Origin: Glycocaulis sp051859565 | GTDB taxonomy: Bacteria; Pseudomonadota; Alphaproteobacteria; Caulobacterales; Maricaulaceae | NCBI RefSeq assembly: GCF_051859565.1 | Contig: NZ_JBHYFK010000009.1 | Coordinates: 1-64,000 of the forward strand | DNA length: 64,000 bases | Direction: 5' to 3' | Part shown: positions 41,233 through 49,531 of the stretch, piece by piece | How the letters are laid out: every line of letters begins with the position of its first letter | Numbering within the stretch: position 1 is the first letter of the stretch | Notes under the pieces: model-generated | Databases searched by the model: none | Seen by the model: only the letters and a program-made list of their open reading frames with translations | What the model was told of the DNA's origin: nothing | Position numbers and translations under genes: made by a program

Positions 41233-43286
41233 TGCCCGCCCCCGAAGGCCAGCGTCACGCCCGCATAGACGGCGCGGGTTTCGCCGGGGGTAAACCGGGT
41301 AGGGTTGGCCGTAGCGGCATTGGCCACGGTGGAGACCGCTGACACATAGGCTTCGTCAGTCAGATTGCGGCCCTCGACATAGAAGCCGAGGCGGTCATTC
41401 ACACCATAACGCGCCGAAAGGCCGACCAGCGTGTAACCGGGGAGCTTTTCCGAGTTCATGTAGTCGGTGAAGCCATCCCCGCTCTGCCAGGTAAGGCTGG
41501 GCGCAATCTCGAACGGCCCGATGCCGTAGCGCAGTTCTGCCACCAGACGGTGACGGCCCACGCCCGGCAGGCGGTTATCGCCATAGGTCGTATCGCCGTC
41601 GAAACGGAAATCGCCATAGGTGTAGGCCAGACGCGTGCGCCACGTTCCTGCTTCACCCTCATGCAGCAGGGCTTCAGCGCCGAGTTCGAAGCCGGTACGT
41701 ACCGTGTCATCGGCGTTGAAGATCGCCGCCGGAATGCCGGGCACGATCGTGAAGGCGGTGAACTCGTTATCCAGAGGGATGCGGTAGAGCGCGGCCTCGA
41801 AGCGGAAACGCTCATAAGCGCCCCTCAGGCCGATCTCGTAGCTCGTGCCTTCCATCGCGCGGATAGGCGTAAAGCCGCCCACGCCGCCCTGTGTCACGTC
41901 GGAGAAGGTGGGCGGCTCGAAGATCTGGCTGATATTGGCAAACCCGGTCAGCGCGTCATCAAAGCGGTAGAGCGCGCCGATGCGGGCCGTGACGCTGGAG
42001 AAGCTGACATCCCCGTCTGCCGCCGGGTTGATCCGGTCCTCGACTTCGCGCCGCGTGGAATTGTTCACCAGCCCCGCCAGCAGGTCGAAACGCTCAGTCA
42101 CGCCCACGCGGGCATCGATAAACGCGTTCGCGCCTGAGCCCTTCTGGCGTGCGTTACCAATCTGGAAGCCGGGCGTGCCGCCATTATTGAGGAACACGCG
42201 TGCGTCCGTTTCACCGCGCCGCAGATCGCCGCCAAGCGTGAACTCCACCGGCAGGCCGGCCAGCTCGGCCTCATGGCTCCAGCGGGCAAACAGACGGTAA
42301 TCCTCCATGTCCTGATCGACGATGACCGGAACCGGGTGCCAGAGCGTGCGCGTGGTCGCGCTGCCGCCGATGGAGAGGCGGCCCGCACCTGTATCAAAAT
42401 GGGACACCGTCCAGCCGCGCCAGGCGTTCAGGTCACGGCCATAGCGCAACGCGATGGCGGCAGGATCCTGCTGGCGCGGATCAGCCCGCAGCTGGGCCAG
42501 CGTCAGATTGCCCGGCATCTCCTGATTGATGTCGCTGCCGAGCACGCCAAAGCGCGTTTCCACCTGATCGTTCCAGCGCCAGCCGAGATCGGCATAGATG
42601 CGGCCATTGGACTGGTTTGCGTTGGGACGGAAGCCGTCCTGACGCTGCCAGGTAGCGGCGAGGGCATAGTCCAGATTGCCGTGCGTGCCGCTGGTGCGGC
42701 CATGGGTGCGCGTCGTGCCGAACGAGCCGGCTTCCAGCCGGACACCCGACTGGTTGTTCAGCGAGGCCGCGCTTAGCCCCTCAATCTCGATAGACCCGCC
42801 CAGCATGGTGGAGCCGGTGCGGAAACCGTTGGCGCCGCGATTGACCGCCATGTGGGAAACGAAAAGCGGATCAAGCTCCTGATAATCGCCAAACCCGTCG
42901 GCGTTATTGATCGGTACGCCGTTGAAGATCAGCTCCACACCGCGCAGGTGCATATTGTTGGCAAGACCCGAACCGCGCACGGACAGGCGCGAATCCTCGC
43001 CGAACTTGGGCTGGGCCACCACACCGGCGGTAAAGGCCAGCGTATCCGCGAACCCGATCGCGTAGCGCGTGGCGAAGCTTTCCGCGTCGATGATGGAGAT
43101 ATTGCCGGGCTGGCGCGCCGCTTCGGCTGCCGCTTCTTCAGCAGGCGCGGACAAGCGGTAGCCAGTGACGACAACGCGGTCCTGAAGTTCGCCGGCTTCG
43201 GCGATATCGGCAAGGGCAGGGGCAGACAGGCCGGCAGCGGCCAGCAGAACGAACCCGGCAGTGCGGGCATGGTATTGGGTTTTCAT
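41229..43286 (-). CDS. TonB-dependent outer-membrane receptor (siderophore or metal)
   Basis: 685 residues. A signal peptide (AGFVLLAAAGLSAPALA) is followed by a TonB-box-like DRVVVTGYRL, a plug domain (RQPGNISIIDAESFATRYAIGFADTL, LRGVELIFNGVPINNADGFGDYQELDP) and a 22-strand-type barrel ending YAGVTLAFGGGQ. The plug resembles FecA-like Fe(III)-complex receptors; the neighbouring DUF2946 gene leaves copper as an alternative. It is co-transcribed with the PepSY gene downstream. Confidence 0.9.
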   Translation of the reverse strand: MKTQYHARTAGFVLLAAAGLSAPALADIAEAGELQDRVVVTGYRLSAPAEEAAAEAARQPGNISIIDAESFATRYAIGFADTLAFTAGVVAQPKFGEDSRLSVRGSGLANNMHLRGVELIFNGVPINNADGFGDYQELDPLFVSHMAVNRGANGFRTGSTMLGGSIEIEGLSAASLNNQSGVRLEAGSFGTTRTHGRTSGTHGNLDYALAATWQRQDGFRPNANQSNGRIYADLGWRWNDQVETRFGVLGSDINQEMPGNLTLAQLRADPRQQDPAAIALRYGRDLNAWRGWTVSHFDTGAGRLSIGGSATTRTLWHPVPVIVDQDMEDYRLFARWSHEAELAGLPVEFTLGGDLRRGETDARVFLNNGGTPGFQIGNARQKGSGANAFIDARVGVTERFDLLAGLVNNSTRREVEDRINPAADGDVSFSSVTARIGALYRFDDALTGFANISQIFEPPTFSDVTQGGVGGFTPIRAMEGTSYEIGLRGAYERFRFEAALYRIPLDNEFTAFTIVPGIPAAIFNADDTVRTGFELGAEALLHEGEAGTWRTRLAYTYGDFRFDGDTTYGDNRLPGVGRHRLVAELRYGIGPFEIAPSLTWQSGDGFTDYMNSEKLPGYTLVGLSARYGVNDRLGFYVEGRNLTDEAYVSAVSTVANAATANPTRFTPGETRAVYAGVTLAFGGGQ

Positions 43287-43354
43287 TGGGGTGTCCCCGA
43301 AAGCAGATGCTTGAACAGTGGCCCGCAGCCCCGTTCAGCGTCATGCCGAGGGGG

Positions 43355-43774
43355 TCAGGCCGTTTGGAGGTCTGTCAGGCTGTTTGAGGGTGGTCCGCGC
43401 TGGCCGGGCAGGGCGATATGACCGGATGCGGATTTGCCTGCTTCTGGCGCGTACAGACGGTGAAGCGGCAGGGTGTGGCTCAGCCAGGCCGGGCTGTCGG
43501 GCATGACCGCAATGGCGGCAAGTCCGGCAAAGGCGCACGGTGCCTCAGGGGTAATGGGATCTGCGCTATCGGGCGATACGGCCTTGCCGTCGGCATCAAG
43601 GACCAGTTCGCGCATGCCCTCGGATGTACAGATGACAAGGGTGAACTGCCCGTCAGCGCCTGCCTGCGGCATCCACCCCGATGGCACCAGGCCACTCATG
43701 CACGCCGCGACAAGCGCGAGCGTGGCCATGATCTGGCGAAGGCTGGAAAGCCGGGAGGGGCGGGCGTTCAACAT
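43355..43774 (-). CDS. DUF2946-like periplasmic protein
   Basis: 139 residues from the ATG at 43774. An N-terminal signal anchor (LRQIMATLALVAACMSGLVP) is followed by GWMPQAGADGQFTLVICTSEGM and APCAFAGLAA, the pattern of DUF2946, whose Cys pair is thought to handle metal. Members lie next to TonB-dependent copper or iron receptors, as here (68-base gap to the receptor). A regulator was not seen. The C-terminal part (LPGQRGPPSNSLTDLQ) is typical of this family's variable tail. Confidence 0.72.
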   Translation of the reverse strand: MLNARPSRLSSLRQIMATLALVAACMSGLVPSGWMPQAGADGQFTLVICTSEGMRELVLDADGKAVSPDSADPITPEAPCAFAGLAAIAVMPDSPAWLSHTLPLHRLYAPEAGKSASGHIALPGQRGPPSNSLTDLQTA

Positions 43775-43841
43775 GGGTTGATCTGCTAATGCCGGTTTCT
43801 GATGCGTGCAACATCGCGAAGCTGCGGCGAAACGCGCAAAC

Positions 43842-43873
43842 AAAAACGCCGCCAGTTGCCCGGCGGCGTTTTC
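43842..43873 (-). terminator. Terminator of hup
   Basis: On the minus strand AAAACGCCGCC pairs with GGCGGCGTTTT across an 8-base loop, followed by TG; the T-rich 3' side gives a strong intrinsic terminator about 50 bases after the hup stop. The hairpin is nearly symmetric and could also act on plus-strand transcripts. Confidence 0.88.
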
Positions 43874-43921
43874 GCGAAGGGGTGTCGCCCGTCCCGTCCG
43901 GGGCGGGAAACGGAAAATCCC

Positions 43922-44188
43922 TTAGATGTCTTTCAGCGCAGACGCCGGGCGGAACGCCAGCGAGGTCTTGGCTTTGGACTTCATTTTTTCGCCCGTACGC
44001 GGGTTGCGGACTTCACGCGCTTCGCGGTGCTTGGCGTGGAAGGTGCCGAAACCGGCGAGCTGAACCGTGTCGCCTTTCTTGGCAGAGGCAACGATGGCAT
44101 CGACGAAGGTGTCGATGGCGTCGCCGGCCTGGGCGCGGGTGATGCCAGCCTTGTCGGAGATGGCTTTGGCGAGTTCTGCTTTGTTCAT
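43922..44188 (-). CDS. hup: HU-family DNA-binding protein
   Basis: 88 residues. It is a nucleoid protein that bends DNA as a dimer. MNKAELAKAISDKAGITRAQAGDAIDTFVDAI is the helical body, and GFGTFHAKHREAREVRNPRTGEKM holds the DNA-intercalating arm with the RNPRTG tip. It has a GGGGGAA ribosome-binding site. Three GANTC motifs lie 71-119 bases upstream, which may link its transcription to chromosome methylation state. Confidence 0.96.
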   Translation of the reverse strand: MNKAELAKAISDKAGITRAQAGDAIDTFVDAIVASAKKGDTVQLAGFGTFHAKHREAREVRNPRTGEKMKSKAKTSLAFRPASALKDI

Positions 44189-44258
44189 GAGGGTTCCCCC
44201 CGGTTGTTTGACGCCTCGCCAGCCGCAAGCGGCAGGGTTGGCCGTTCATTGGACGGAT

Positions 44259-44307
44259 GAATCAATCGCGATTCTCATAAGGCATAGCAAGGAAATACAG
44301 GGGAGTC
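44259..44307 (-). promoter_or_regulatory. Cluster of three GANTC sites upstream of hup
   Basis: GAATC (44259-44263), GATTC (44270-44274) and GAGTC (44303-44307) fall within 49 bases, where about 0.2 would be expected by chance. GANTC is the CcrM target in alphaproteobacteria, and its hemimethylation state reports passage of the replication fork. Regulation of hup by this route is inference. Confidence 0.5.
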
Positions 44308-44397
44308 GGCAGGTTTTACGCAGGCATCTGCCATTCATCCGATCCATATGGTAAACAAAAGCTTGAAATCTGGCCCGGTGTTTGCGCTACGGAAAGC

Positions 44398-44595
44398 ATG
44401 GAACCCAAACGCGCCCCATTATTGAACATCGTCGCCGCGACCGGCCTGGCTGTCAGCGTGGCTGTGCTGAGCTATGCGGGGTTTGAAGCCCTGTTCTCCA
44501 GCCCCACCCTGTCGGCCCTGACGGGCGCGGTTGTGGGCGGTTTCGTTCTGGGACGCTTATTGCGTCAGCGCCGGGACACGGCTCACCGCGCGTAA
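44398..44595 (+). CDS. Small two-helix membrane protein, unknown
   Basis: 65 residues. Two hydrophobic stretches (NIVAATGLAVSVAVLSYAGF and LSALTGAVVGGFVLG) are joined by a short loop, and the tail is basic (RLLRQRRDTAHRA). Codon third positions are GC-rich like its neighbours, so it is probably coding. The ribosome-binding site is weak and too close to the ATG. Its last 13 bases overlap the convergent thioesterase gene. No family recognised. Confidence 0.5.
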   Translation: MEPKRAPLLNIVAATGLAVSVAVLSYAGFEALFSSPTLSALTGAVVGGFVLGRLLRQRRDTAHRA

Positions 44596-44999
44596 AGCAC
44601 CATCTGCGTACAGCGGAAGAGGGCGAGCACCTTCCCATCGGCTTCCCGCCGGGCGGTAGCATCCCAGACCTGTGTTGTGCGGCCGAGATGCACCGGCTTT
44701 GCCTCGCCCAGCACCCGGCCATCGCGGGCTGTGCCCATAAAGTTCGATTTCAGCTCCACCGTGGTGAAGCTGATCGCGCCTTCGGGCAGATTGGCCATGG
44801 CCCCATAACCGCATAGGGAGTCCAGCAGCGCCATGATGCTGGCAGCATGCAGGAAGCCGTTGGGCGCCAGCAATTCCTCGCGCACATCTATATAGCCTTC
44901 GACGCGCGCGGGATCGCCATTGGTAATGACCAGACCCACGAGGCCGGGCAGCTTACCGGCGCTGACGGCATTGATGGCGTCGAGATCTGACGTGTTCAC
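44583..44999 (-). CDS. PaaI-family hotdog-fold thioesterase
   Basis: 138 residues. It would hydrolyse acyl-CoA or aryl-CoA thioesters. The motif APNGFLHAASIMALLDSLCGYGAM contains the catalytic helix (PaaI type HGG-x-x-x-x-x-x-D variant, here LHAASIMALLD) and VELKSNFMGTARDGRVLGEAKPVHLGRTTQVWD is the strand core. It overlaps the reductase gene by 4 bases, so it is probably made with it. Confidence 0.82.
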   Translation of the reverse strand: MNTSDLDAINAVSAGKLPGLVGLVITNGDPARVEGYIDVREELLAPNGFLHAASIMALLDSLCGYGAMANLPEGAISFTTVELKSNFMGTARDGRVLGEAKPVHLGRTTQVWDATARREADGKVLALFRCTQMVLYAR

Positions 45000-45991
45000 A
45001 CTTTCACCAGCATCTTGCCGAGATTGGCGCCTGTGAACAGGCCGGTGAACGCCTCGGGCATCTTTTCAATCCCCTCATAGACGGTTTCGCGGCTCTTCAC
45101 CTTGCCGCTCATCATCCAGCTGGAGAGATCCTTGATGAACTCACCCTGCAGGTCGAAATGCTCGGTCACGATAAAGCCGCGCATCATCAGCGACTTCGTG
45201 ACGATATTGGTCATGTTGTGCGGGCCGGGCGAGGGCGTCTCGTCATTATAGCGCGAGATCATGCCGCAGGCGGCGATGCGCCCGAACTGCTTGAGCACGT
45301 CGAGAGCGGCCACCAGATGATCGCCGCCGACATTCTCGAAATAGGCGTCCACGCCTTCAGGGGCCACCTCCTTGATGGCTTTGCGCAGGTCAGGCACGTC
45401 CTTGTAGTCGATCGCGGCGTCGGCCCCGATCTCCAGGCAGAAATCGGTCTTGGCCTTGCCGCCGGCGGTCGCGATGACGCGCGCGCCCATGGCCTTGGCA
45501 AACTGGATACCGGCAGAACCCACCGCGCCTGCGCCCGCGCTCATCCACAAGGTTTCACCTTCTTTCAGGCCGATAATGCGCTTCAGGCCCGCATAGGCCG
45601 TCAGGCCTGTAAGGCCGGCAATGCCCAGATAGGCGTGGGCGGGCAGAAGGTTTGCATCCACCTTCATCAGGCCCTTGGCGGGTGCCACATAAGCTTCGCG
45701 CCAGCCGAGCATGCTCATCACGTAGTCGCCCTCTTTCAGGGCGTCGGAGCGTGACTTGATGACCTTGCCGACCGCGCCGCCTTCCATGGGCTTACCGGGC
45801 ATGAACGGGTCGATATAGGTCTTCAGGCCCGCCATGCGCGGGCGCATGTAAGGATCGACCGAGAGCCATTCATTCGCCACCAGCACCTCGCCCTCGGCCG
45901 GCTCAGGCAGGTCCACCTCCGCCAGCGTGAAGTATTCGGGCTTCACCGCACCGGTGAAGTGACGAACGAGATGGATTTCACGAGATTTCAT
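44996..45991 (-). CDS. NADP-dependent oxidoreductase, zinc-free MDR family (CurA/prostaglandin-reductase-like)
   Basis: 331 residues from the ATG at 45991. It would reduce alpha,beta-unsaturated carbonyls or related alkenals with NADPH. SVDPYMRPRM, WMSAGAGAVGSAGIQFAKAMGARVIATAGG (nucleotide binding) and VDAYFENVGG are typical of the leukotriene B4 12-hydroxydehydrogenase branch; zinc-binding cysteines are absent. It starts 4 bases after the end of the membrane protein gene and overlaps the thioesterase, forming a three-gene unit. Confidence 0.88.
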   Translation of the reverse strand: MKSREIHLVRHFTGAVKPEYFTLAEVDLPEPAEGEVLVANEWLSVDPYMRPRMAGLKTYIDPFMPGKPMEGGAVGKVIKSRSDALKEGDYVMSMLGWREAYVAPAKGLMKVDANLLPAHAYLGIAGLTGLTAYAGLKRIIGLKEGETLWMSAGAGAVGSAGIQFAKAMGARVIATAGGKAKTDFCLEIGADAAIDYKDVPDLRKAIKEVAPEGVDAYFENVGGDHLVAALDVLKQFGRIAACGMISRYNDETPSPGPHNMTNIVTKSLMMRGFIVTEHFDLQGEFIKDLSSWMMSGKVKSRETVYEGIEKMPEAFTGLFTGANLGKMLVKV

Positions 45992-45995
45992 GGAC

Positions 45996-46807
45996 TTACT
46001 CTTCAGTTGCGGAAGGGGGTGGAGCTTCGGCCGGCGCGTCGCCGGAGTCGAGGCTGATGGACATGAGTTCAAGGAAGGAGACATCGTAGCCGAGCTGCAG
46101 CACCAGTTCCATACTGGCCATGGTCAGGGCCATGATCAGCACGGTTGATGGAATGGTGACCAGAAGGCTCGCAATGAGCAGGCCGACCAGGGCCAGCGGG
46201 TGCAGACCATACCCGCCAGAGCCGATCCTGATCAGGGCCACGNNNNNNNNNNNNNNNNNNNNNNNNATGCGAGCTCGCTGAAGATGAGCAGCGGAACCAC
46301 CAGCAGCGATGCAATCAGCATCGCATTGTTTGCCGTCAGGTAGCACTGCAGATGGTGCCACCAGCTGACCGATGGCCGGAACAGCTTGATGACCACAAGA
46401 TAGGGCACCATGCCGGCCACCAGAATGGGCCAGTTCAGGAGTCCGCCCCAGCGCGATACCGTTGCAGAGACCTCCTCAAACGTGTGTCCACGCTCGGCAA
46501 GCGCTGCGCGCACCCTGTCCCAGCCATCTGCCGCCATCATCGTCTCAAGCGAGAACATGTTGGGCAGGCCGAAAAATGCGATGATCGCGAAGGTCAGCCC
46601 CATCAGGCTGAGAAACAGCCGCAGAGGTGAGAAGTAGGCGTTGGTCCCGTTTAATACATCGCGGGCGATGCGCGGCGTAAACACCAGCGTGTCGATCACC
46701 GTGCGGACAATGTTCGGCCCTAGCGGAAGGCCTGCAACACCGGCGACCGCGCCACGCAGCTCTGACTGCGGCGTTACGGGCCCGGAATCCCTCTCTGAAT
46801 TGCTCAT
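45996..46807 (-). CDS. Multi-spanning membrane protein (Yip1-like), interrupted by an assembly gap
   Basis: Read from the ATG at 46807 (GGGGAG 7 bases upstream) to a stop at 45996. The N-terminal part has amphipathic GAVAGVAGLPLGPNIV followed by LFLSLMGLTFAIIAFFGLP, PILVAGMVPYLVVIKLF and AMLIASLLVVPLLIFSEL; after the gap come LALVGLLIASLLVTIPSTVLIMALTMA and an acidic tail SATEE. The total length is 812 bases, not a multiple of three, because the two parts are in different frames across the 24 Ns. The gap length is therefore wrong by one base modulo three (for example 25 or 22); the gene itself is probably intact. Function unknown. Confidence 0.7.
46243..46266. other. Assembly gap of 24 undetermined bases
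   Basis: A run of 24 N lies within a membrane protein gene. The flanking frames disagree, so the stated length is not reliable. The flanks are ordinary GC-rich coding sequence. Confidence 0.99.
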
Positions 46808-46940
46808 TCGTGCTCTCCCCGCCCTGTTGCGCGTCATGCTAGGGGCGCTTTGCGGCAGCGGAAACAGGAAAATCCCGCGCCGGGGCGAATTGTGAACTTC
46901 CCCTTTGTCAGCTTCGCCGCAACGTGCAATCTCCGCCTCC

Positions 46941-47885
46941 ATGAGCAATGCATCCCAACCCTTGCGCGCCGGGGTCGTCGGCGCGGGCGTTTTTGGCGGC
47001 TATCATGCAGGCAAGTATGCCGGTGATGCCCGCACCGAGTTCATCGGCGTGTTCGATCCGGTGCGCGACCGCGCCCGGGCGATTGCCCGCCAGTACGGCG
47101 CCATCGCCTTCACCTCGCTCAACGCGATGATCGAGGAAGCCGACATCATCACGGTTGCCAGCCCGGCCCTGTTTCACCATGACGCCGCGCATCGCGCGCT
47201 GGCTGCGGGCCGCCATGTGCTGGTGGAAAAGCCGATCTGCGCCACCGTGGAAGAGGGGCGTGAGTTGCTGGAGCTGGCGCAGAAATATGGCCGCGTCCTG
47301 CAGGTCGGCCATCAGGAGCGCTTTGTCTTTGCGGCGATGGGATTGTTCGGCACGCTGCCGCCTGCGCGCACCCTGTCGGCGCGCAGGATGGGCATGCCGT
47401 CGCCGCGCAATCTGGATGTGTCGGTGACGCTCGACCTGATGATCCACGATATTGACCTGGTGCTGGCGCTGGCCGGCAACGCCCCGTCTAAGGTTGAGGC
47501 AGGTATGCGCGCCGAACGCGGCGGGCTGGCCGATCACATAGTTGCACGGCTGGAGTTTCCCGGCGGTCAGGTGGCAGAGCTGGAATCCAGCCGCGTGGCC
47601 GCAGACCGTGACCGCGTCATGACCATCGAGTTCGAGGGCGGGGCGGTGCTGGACGTGGACTTCATCCGCAAGCGTTTCGAGAACGGAGCCGGGCTGCCGC
47701 TGGATCCCGGCTTTGCCGACGCGCCCATGGCGAAGGATTCGCTGGGCGCCAGCGTGCAGAACTTTGTGTCGCGCGTGCTCGACCCTGCTCATGTCAGTCC
47801 GGCCGCGGACGGGCAGGCAGGCGTACTGGCACTGGAGACGGCCCTCGCCATCGACGCCGCAGCGGGCAGCCTCAGCCGGATGTAG
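46941..47885 (+). CDS. Gfo/Idh/MocA-family oxidoreductase (GnnA-like)
   Basis: 314 residues from the ATG at 46941; the frame is open from 46905 but without a better start. The Rossmann fold begins AGVVGAGVFGGYHAGKYAG; HVLVEKPICATVEEG carries the catalytic EKP lysine; VGHQERFVF and VTLDLMIHDIDLVLALAG are conserved in a subgroup often found in alphaproteobacterial lpx clusters. That subgroup includes GnnA, which oxidises C3 of UDP-GlcNAc for 2,3-diamino lipid A. Here it is not beside lpx genes. The GnnA reading is inference. Confidence 0.85.
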   Translation: MSNASQPLRAGVVGAGVFGGYHAGKYAGDARTEFIGVFDPVRDRARAIARQYGAIAFTSLNAMIEEADIITVASPALFHHDAAHRALAAGRHVLVEKPICATVEEGRELLELAQKYGRVLQVGHQERFVFAAMGLFGTLPPARTLSARRMGMPSPRNLDVSVTLDLMIHDIDLVLALAGNAPSKVEAGMRAERGGLADHIVARLEFPGGQVAELESSRVAADRDRVMTIEFEGGAVLDVDFIRKRFENGAGLPLDPGFADAPMAKDSLGASVQNFVSRVLDPAHVSPAADGQAGVLALETALAIDAAAGSLSRM

Positions 47886-47969
47886 GCGAGCGGCATTTGA
47901 CGCCTGACAGCGGGCATGGCAAAGCCAGCCGCCTTCACCTGCCGCTCTCACCGTGTTGGAAATACGTCC

Positions 47970-49316
47970 ATGTCCGTCAAAGTCCGTTTTGCGCCGAGCC
48001 CGACCGGCCTCATCCATGTCGGCAATGTGCGCATTGCCCTGATGAACTGGCTGTTTGCGCGCCGCGAGGGCGGGACTTTTGTTCTGCGTATCGATGACAC
48101 GGATCTCGAACGCTCCACCAGGGTGTTTGAGGACCAGATCGTGGAGGACCTCCACTGGCTGGGCCTGAACTTTGATGAGCGCTTCAATCAGTCGGCGCGC
48201 TTTGACCTCTATGAAGCCGCGCGCGCGAAGCTGGTCGACACCGGCTTCCTCTATCCGTGTTACGAGACCGAGGACGAGCTCGATCGCAAGCGCAAGCTGC
48301 AACGCGCGCAGGGCAAGCCGCCCGTCTATGACCGCGCCGCGCTAAGCCTCACCGATGCGGACAAGGCAAAGTTCGAAGCGGAGGGGCGCAAGCCCCACTG
48401 GCGTTTCAAGCTATCCGGCGGGCGTATCGAGTGGAACGATCTGGTGCGCGGTGCGAGCCACATCGACACCAGCTCTGTCTCTGATCCCATCCTGATCCGC
48501 GAGGATGGCAGCTATCTTTATACGCTTCCCAGTGTTGTCGATGACCTGGAAGCGGGCGTCACGCACGTGATCCGCGGCGAGGACCATGTGACGAACTCCG
48601 CCGCGCAGATCGAGATTTTCGAGGCGCTGGGCGGGAAAGGCTCATCGCCTGCGCTGGCGCACTTCCCGCTTCTGGTAGGCTCTGATGGCGAGAAGCTTTC
48701 CAAGCGTATTGGCGGCCTGTCGGTGAAGGCGCTGCGCGAGGAGGAGGGTATCGAGCCGATGGCGATCCTCTCGCTGCTGGCCAAGCTTGGCACATCTGAC
48801 GCCATCGAGGCGCGCAGCGATCTTGCCTCGCTCGTCTCAGAGCTGGACTTCTCGAAAGTCTCGCGTACGCCTGCGCGCTTCGACTTTGCCGAGATGGAGC
48901 GGCTGAACGCCAAACTGCTCCATGAGACAGGTTTCCTCGCGGTCAGGGACCGGCTGGAAGCCCTTGGCATCACCGCTGGCGAGACGTTCTGGAATGCCGT
49001 GCAGCCCAATCTCAACCGGCTGAAAGAGGCCGCGGACTGGTGGCAGCTGGTCGAGGGGCCTGTCACGCCGGTGATCGAAGATGCGGACTATGCCGCCAAG
49101 GCGGCGTCACTGCTTCCCGAAGGCGAGCTGACCCGCGAAAGCTGGGGCGCGTGGACCAGCGCCATCAAGGCCGAGACAGGCCGCAAGGGCCGCGAGCTGT
49201 TCATGCCGCTGCGTCAGGCGCTGACGGGGCAGAACCACGGCCCGGAGATGGATGTGGTGCTGGTGCTGATCGGGCGGGATAAGGCGCTGGCCCGTCTGTC
49301 GGGGCGTTCTGCCTGA
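47970..49316 (+). CDS. gltX: Glutamyl-tRNA synthetase
   Basis: 448 residues from the ATG at 47970. It charges tRNA with glutamate. MSVKVRFAPSPTGLIHVGNVR contains the HIGH-class motif as HVGN (16-19), LRIDDTDLERS follows, and KLSKRIGG is the KMSKS equivalent. The size and the HVGN variant fit the shorter of the two GluRS types common in alphaproteobacteria. If a second gltX exists elsewhere, this copy may serve tRNA-Gln mischarging. The C-terminal anticodon-binding domain is present. Confidence 0.94.
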   Translation: MSVKVRFAPSPTGLIHVGNVRIALMNWLFARREGGTFVLRIDDTDLERSTRVFEDQIVEDLHWLGLNFDERFNQSARFDLYEAARAKLVDTGFLYPCYETEDELDRKRKLQRAQGKPPVYDRAALSLTDADKAKFEAEGRKPHWRFKLSGGRIEWNDLVRGASHIDTSSVSDPILIREDGSYLYTLPSVVDDLEAGVTHVIRGEDHVTNSAAQIEIFEALGGKGSSPALAHFPLLVGSDGEKLSKRIGGLSVKALREEEGIEPMAILSLLAKLGTSDAIEARSDLASLVSELDFSKVSRTPARFDFAEMERLNAKLLHETGFLAVRDRLEALGITAGETFWNAVQPNLNRLKEAADWWQLVEGPVTPVIEDADYAAKAASLLPEGELTRESWGAWTSAIKAETGRKGRELFMPLRQALTGQNHGPEMDVVLVLIGRDKALARLSGRSA

Positions 49317-49332
49317 TAAGCCCATATCACCC

Positions 49333-49516
49333 TGTCATGGCCCGGCTTGTCCGGGCCACCCATGCCTCTGGCCTTTGAACAACAGGTTACTTGCAGGCCG
49401 AGCAGCGGCCTGAAAAGCGCGAACGCGCGCTCGCGACTTTTCGCGGAACATCGCAACGCGGATGCGTTGCGAAACTAAAAGAGGCATGGGTCACCCGCAT
49501 GAAGCGGGTGATGACA
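49333..49516. repeat. 184-base palindromic element with 37-base imperfect terminal inverted repeats
   Basis: The left arm (49333-49369) and the inverted right arm (49480-49516) align over 37 bases without gaps: both begin TGTCAT and end ACCCATGCCTCT. Each arm also folds on itself (GGCCCGG/CCGGGCC at left, CACCCGC/GCGGGTG at right), and the arm differences keep pairing. The interior contains three more palindromes (near 49395-49411, 49413-49445 and 49451-49471). This is MITE-like or a mosaic of palindromic units, without any coding capacity, lying between gltX and a phosphoribosyltransferase gene. Confidence 0.8.
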
Positions 49517-49531
49517 CCTTGAAACGACCCC

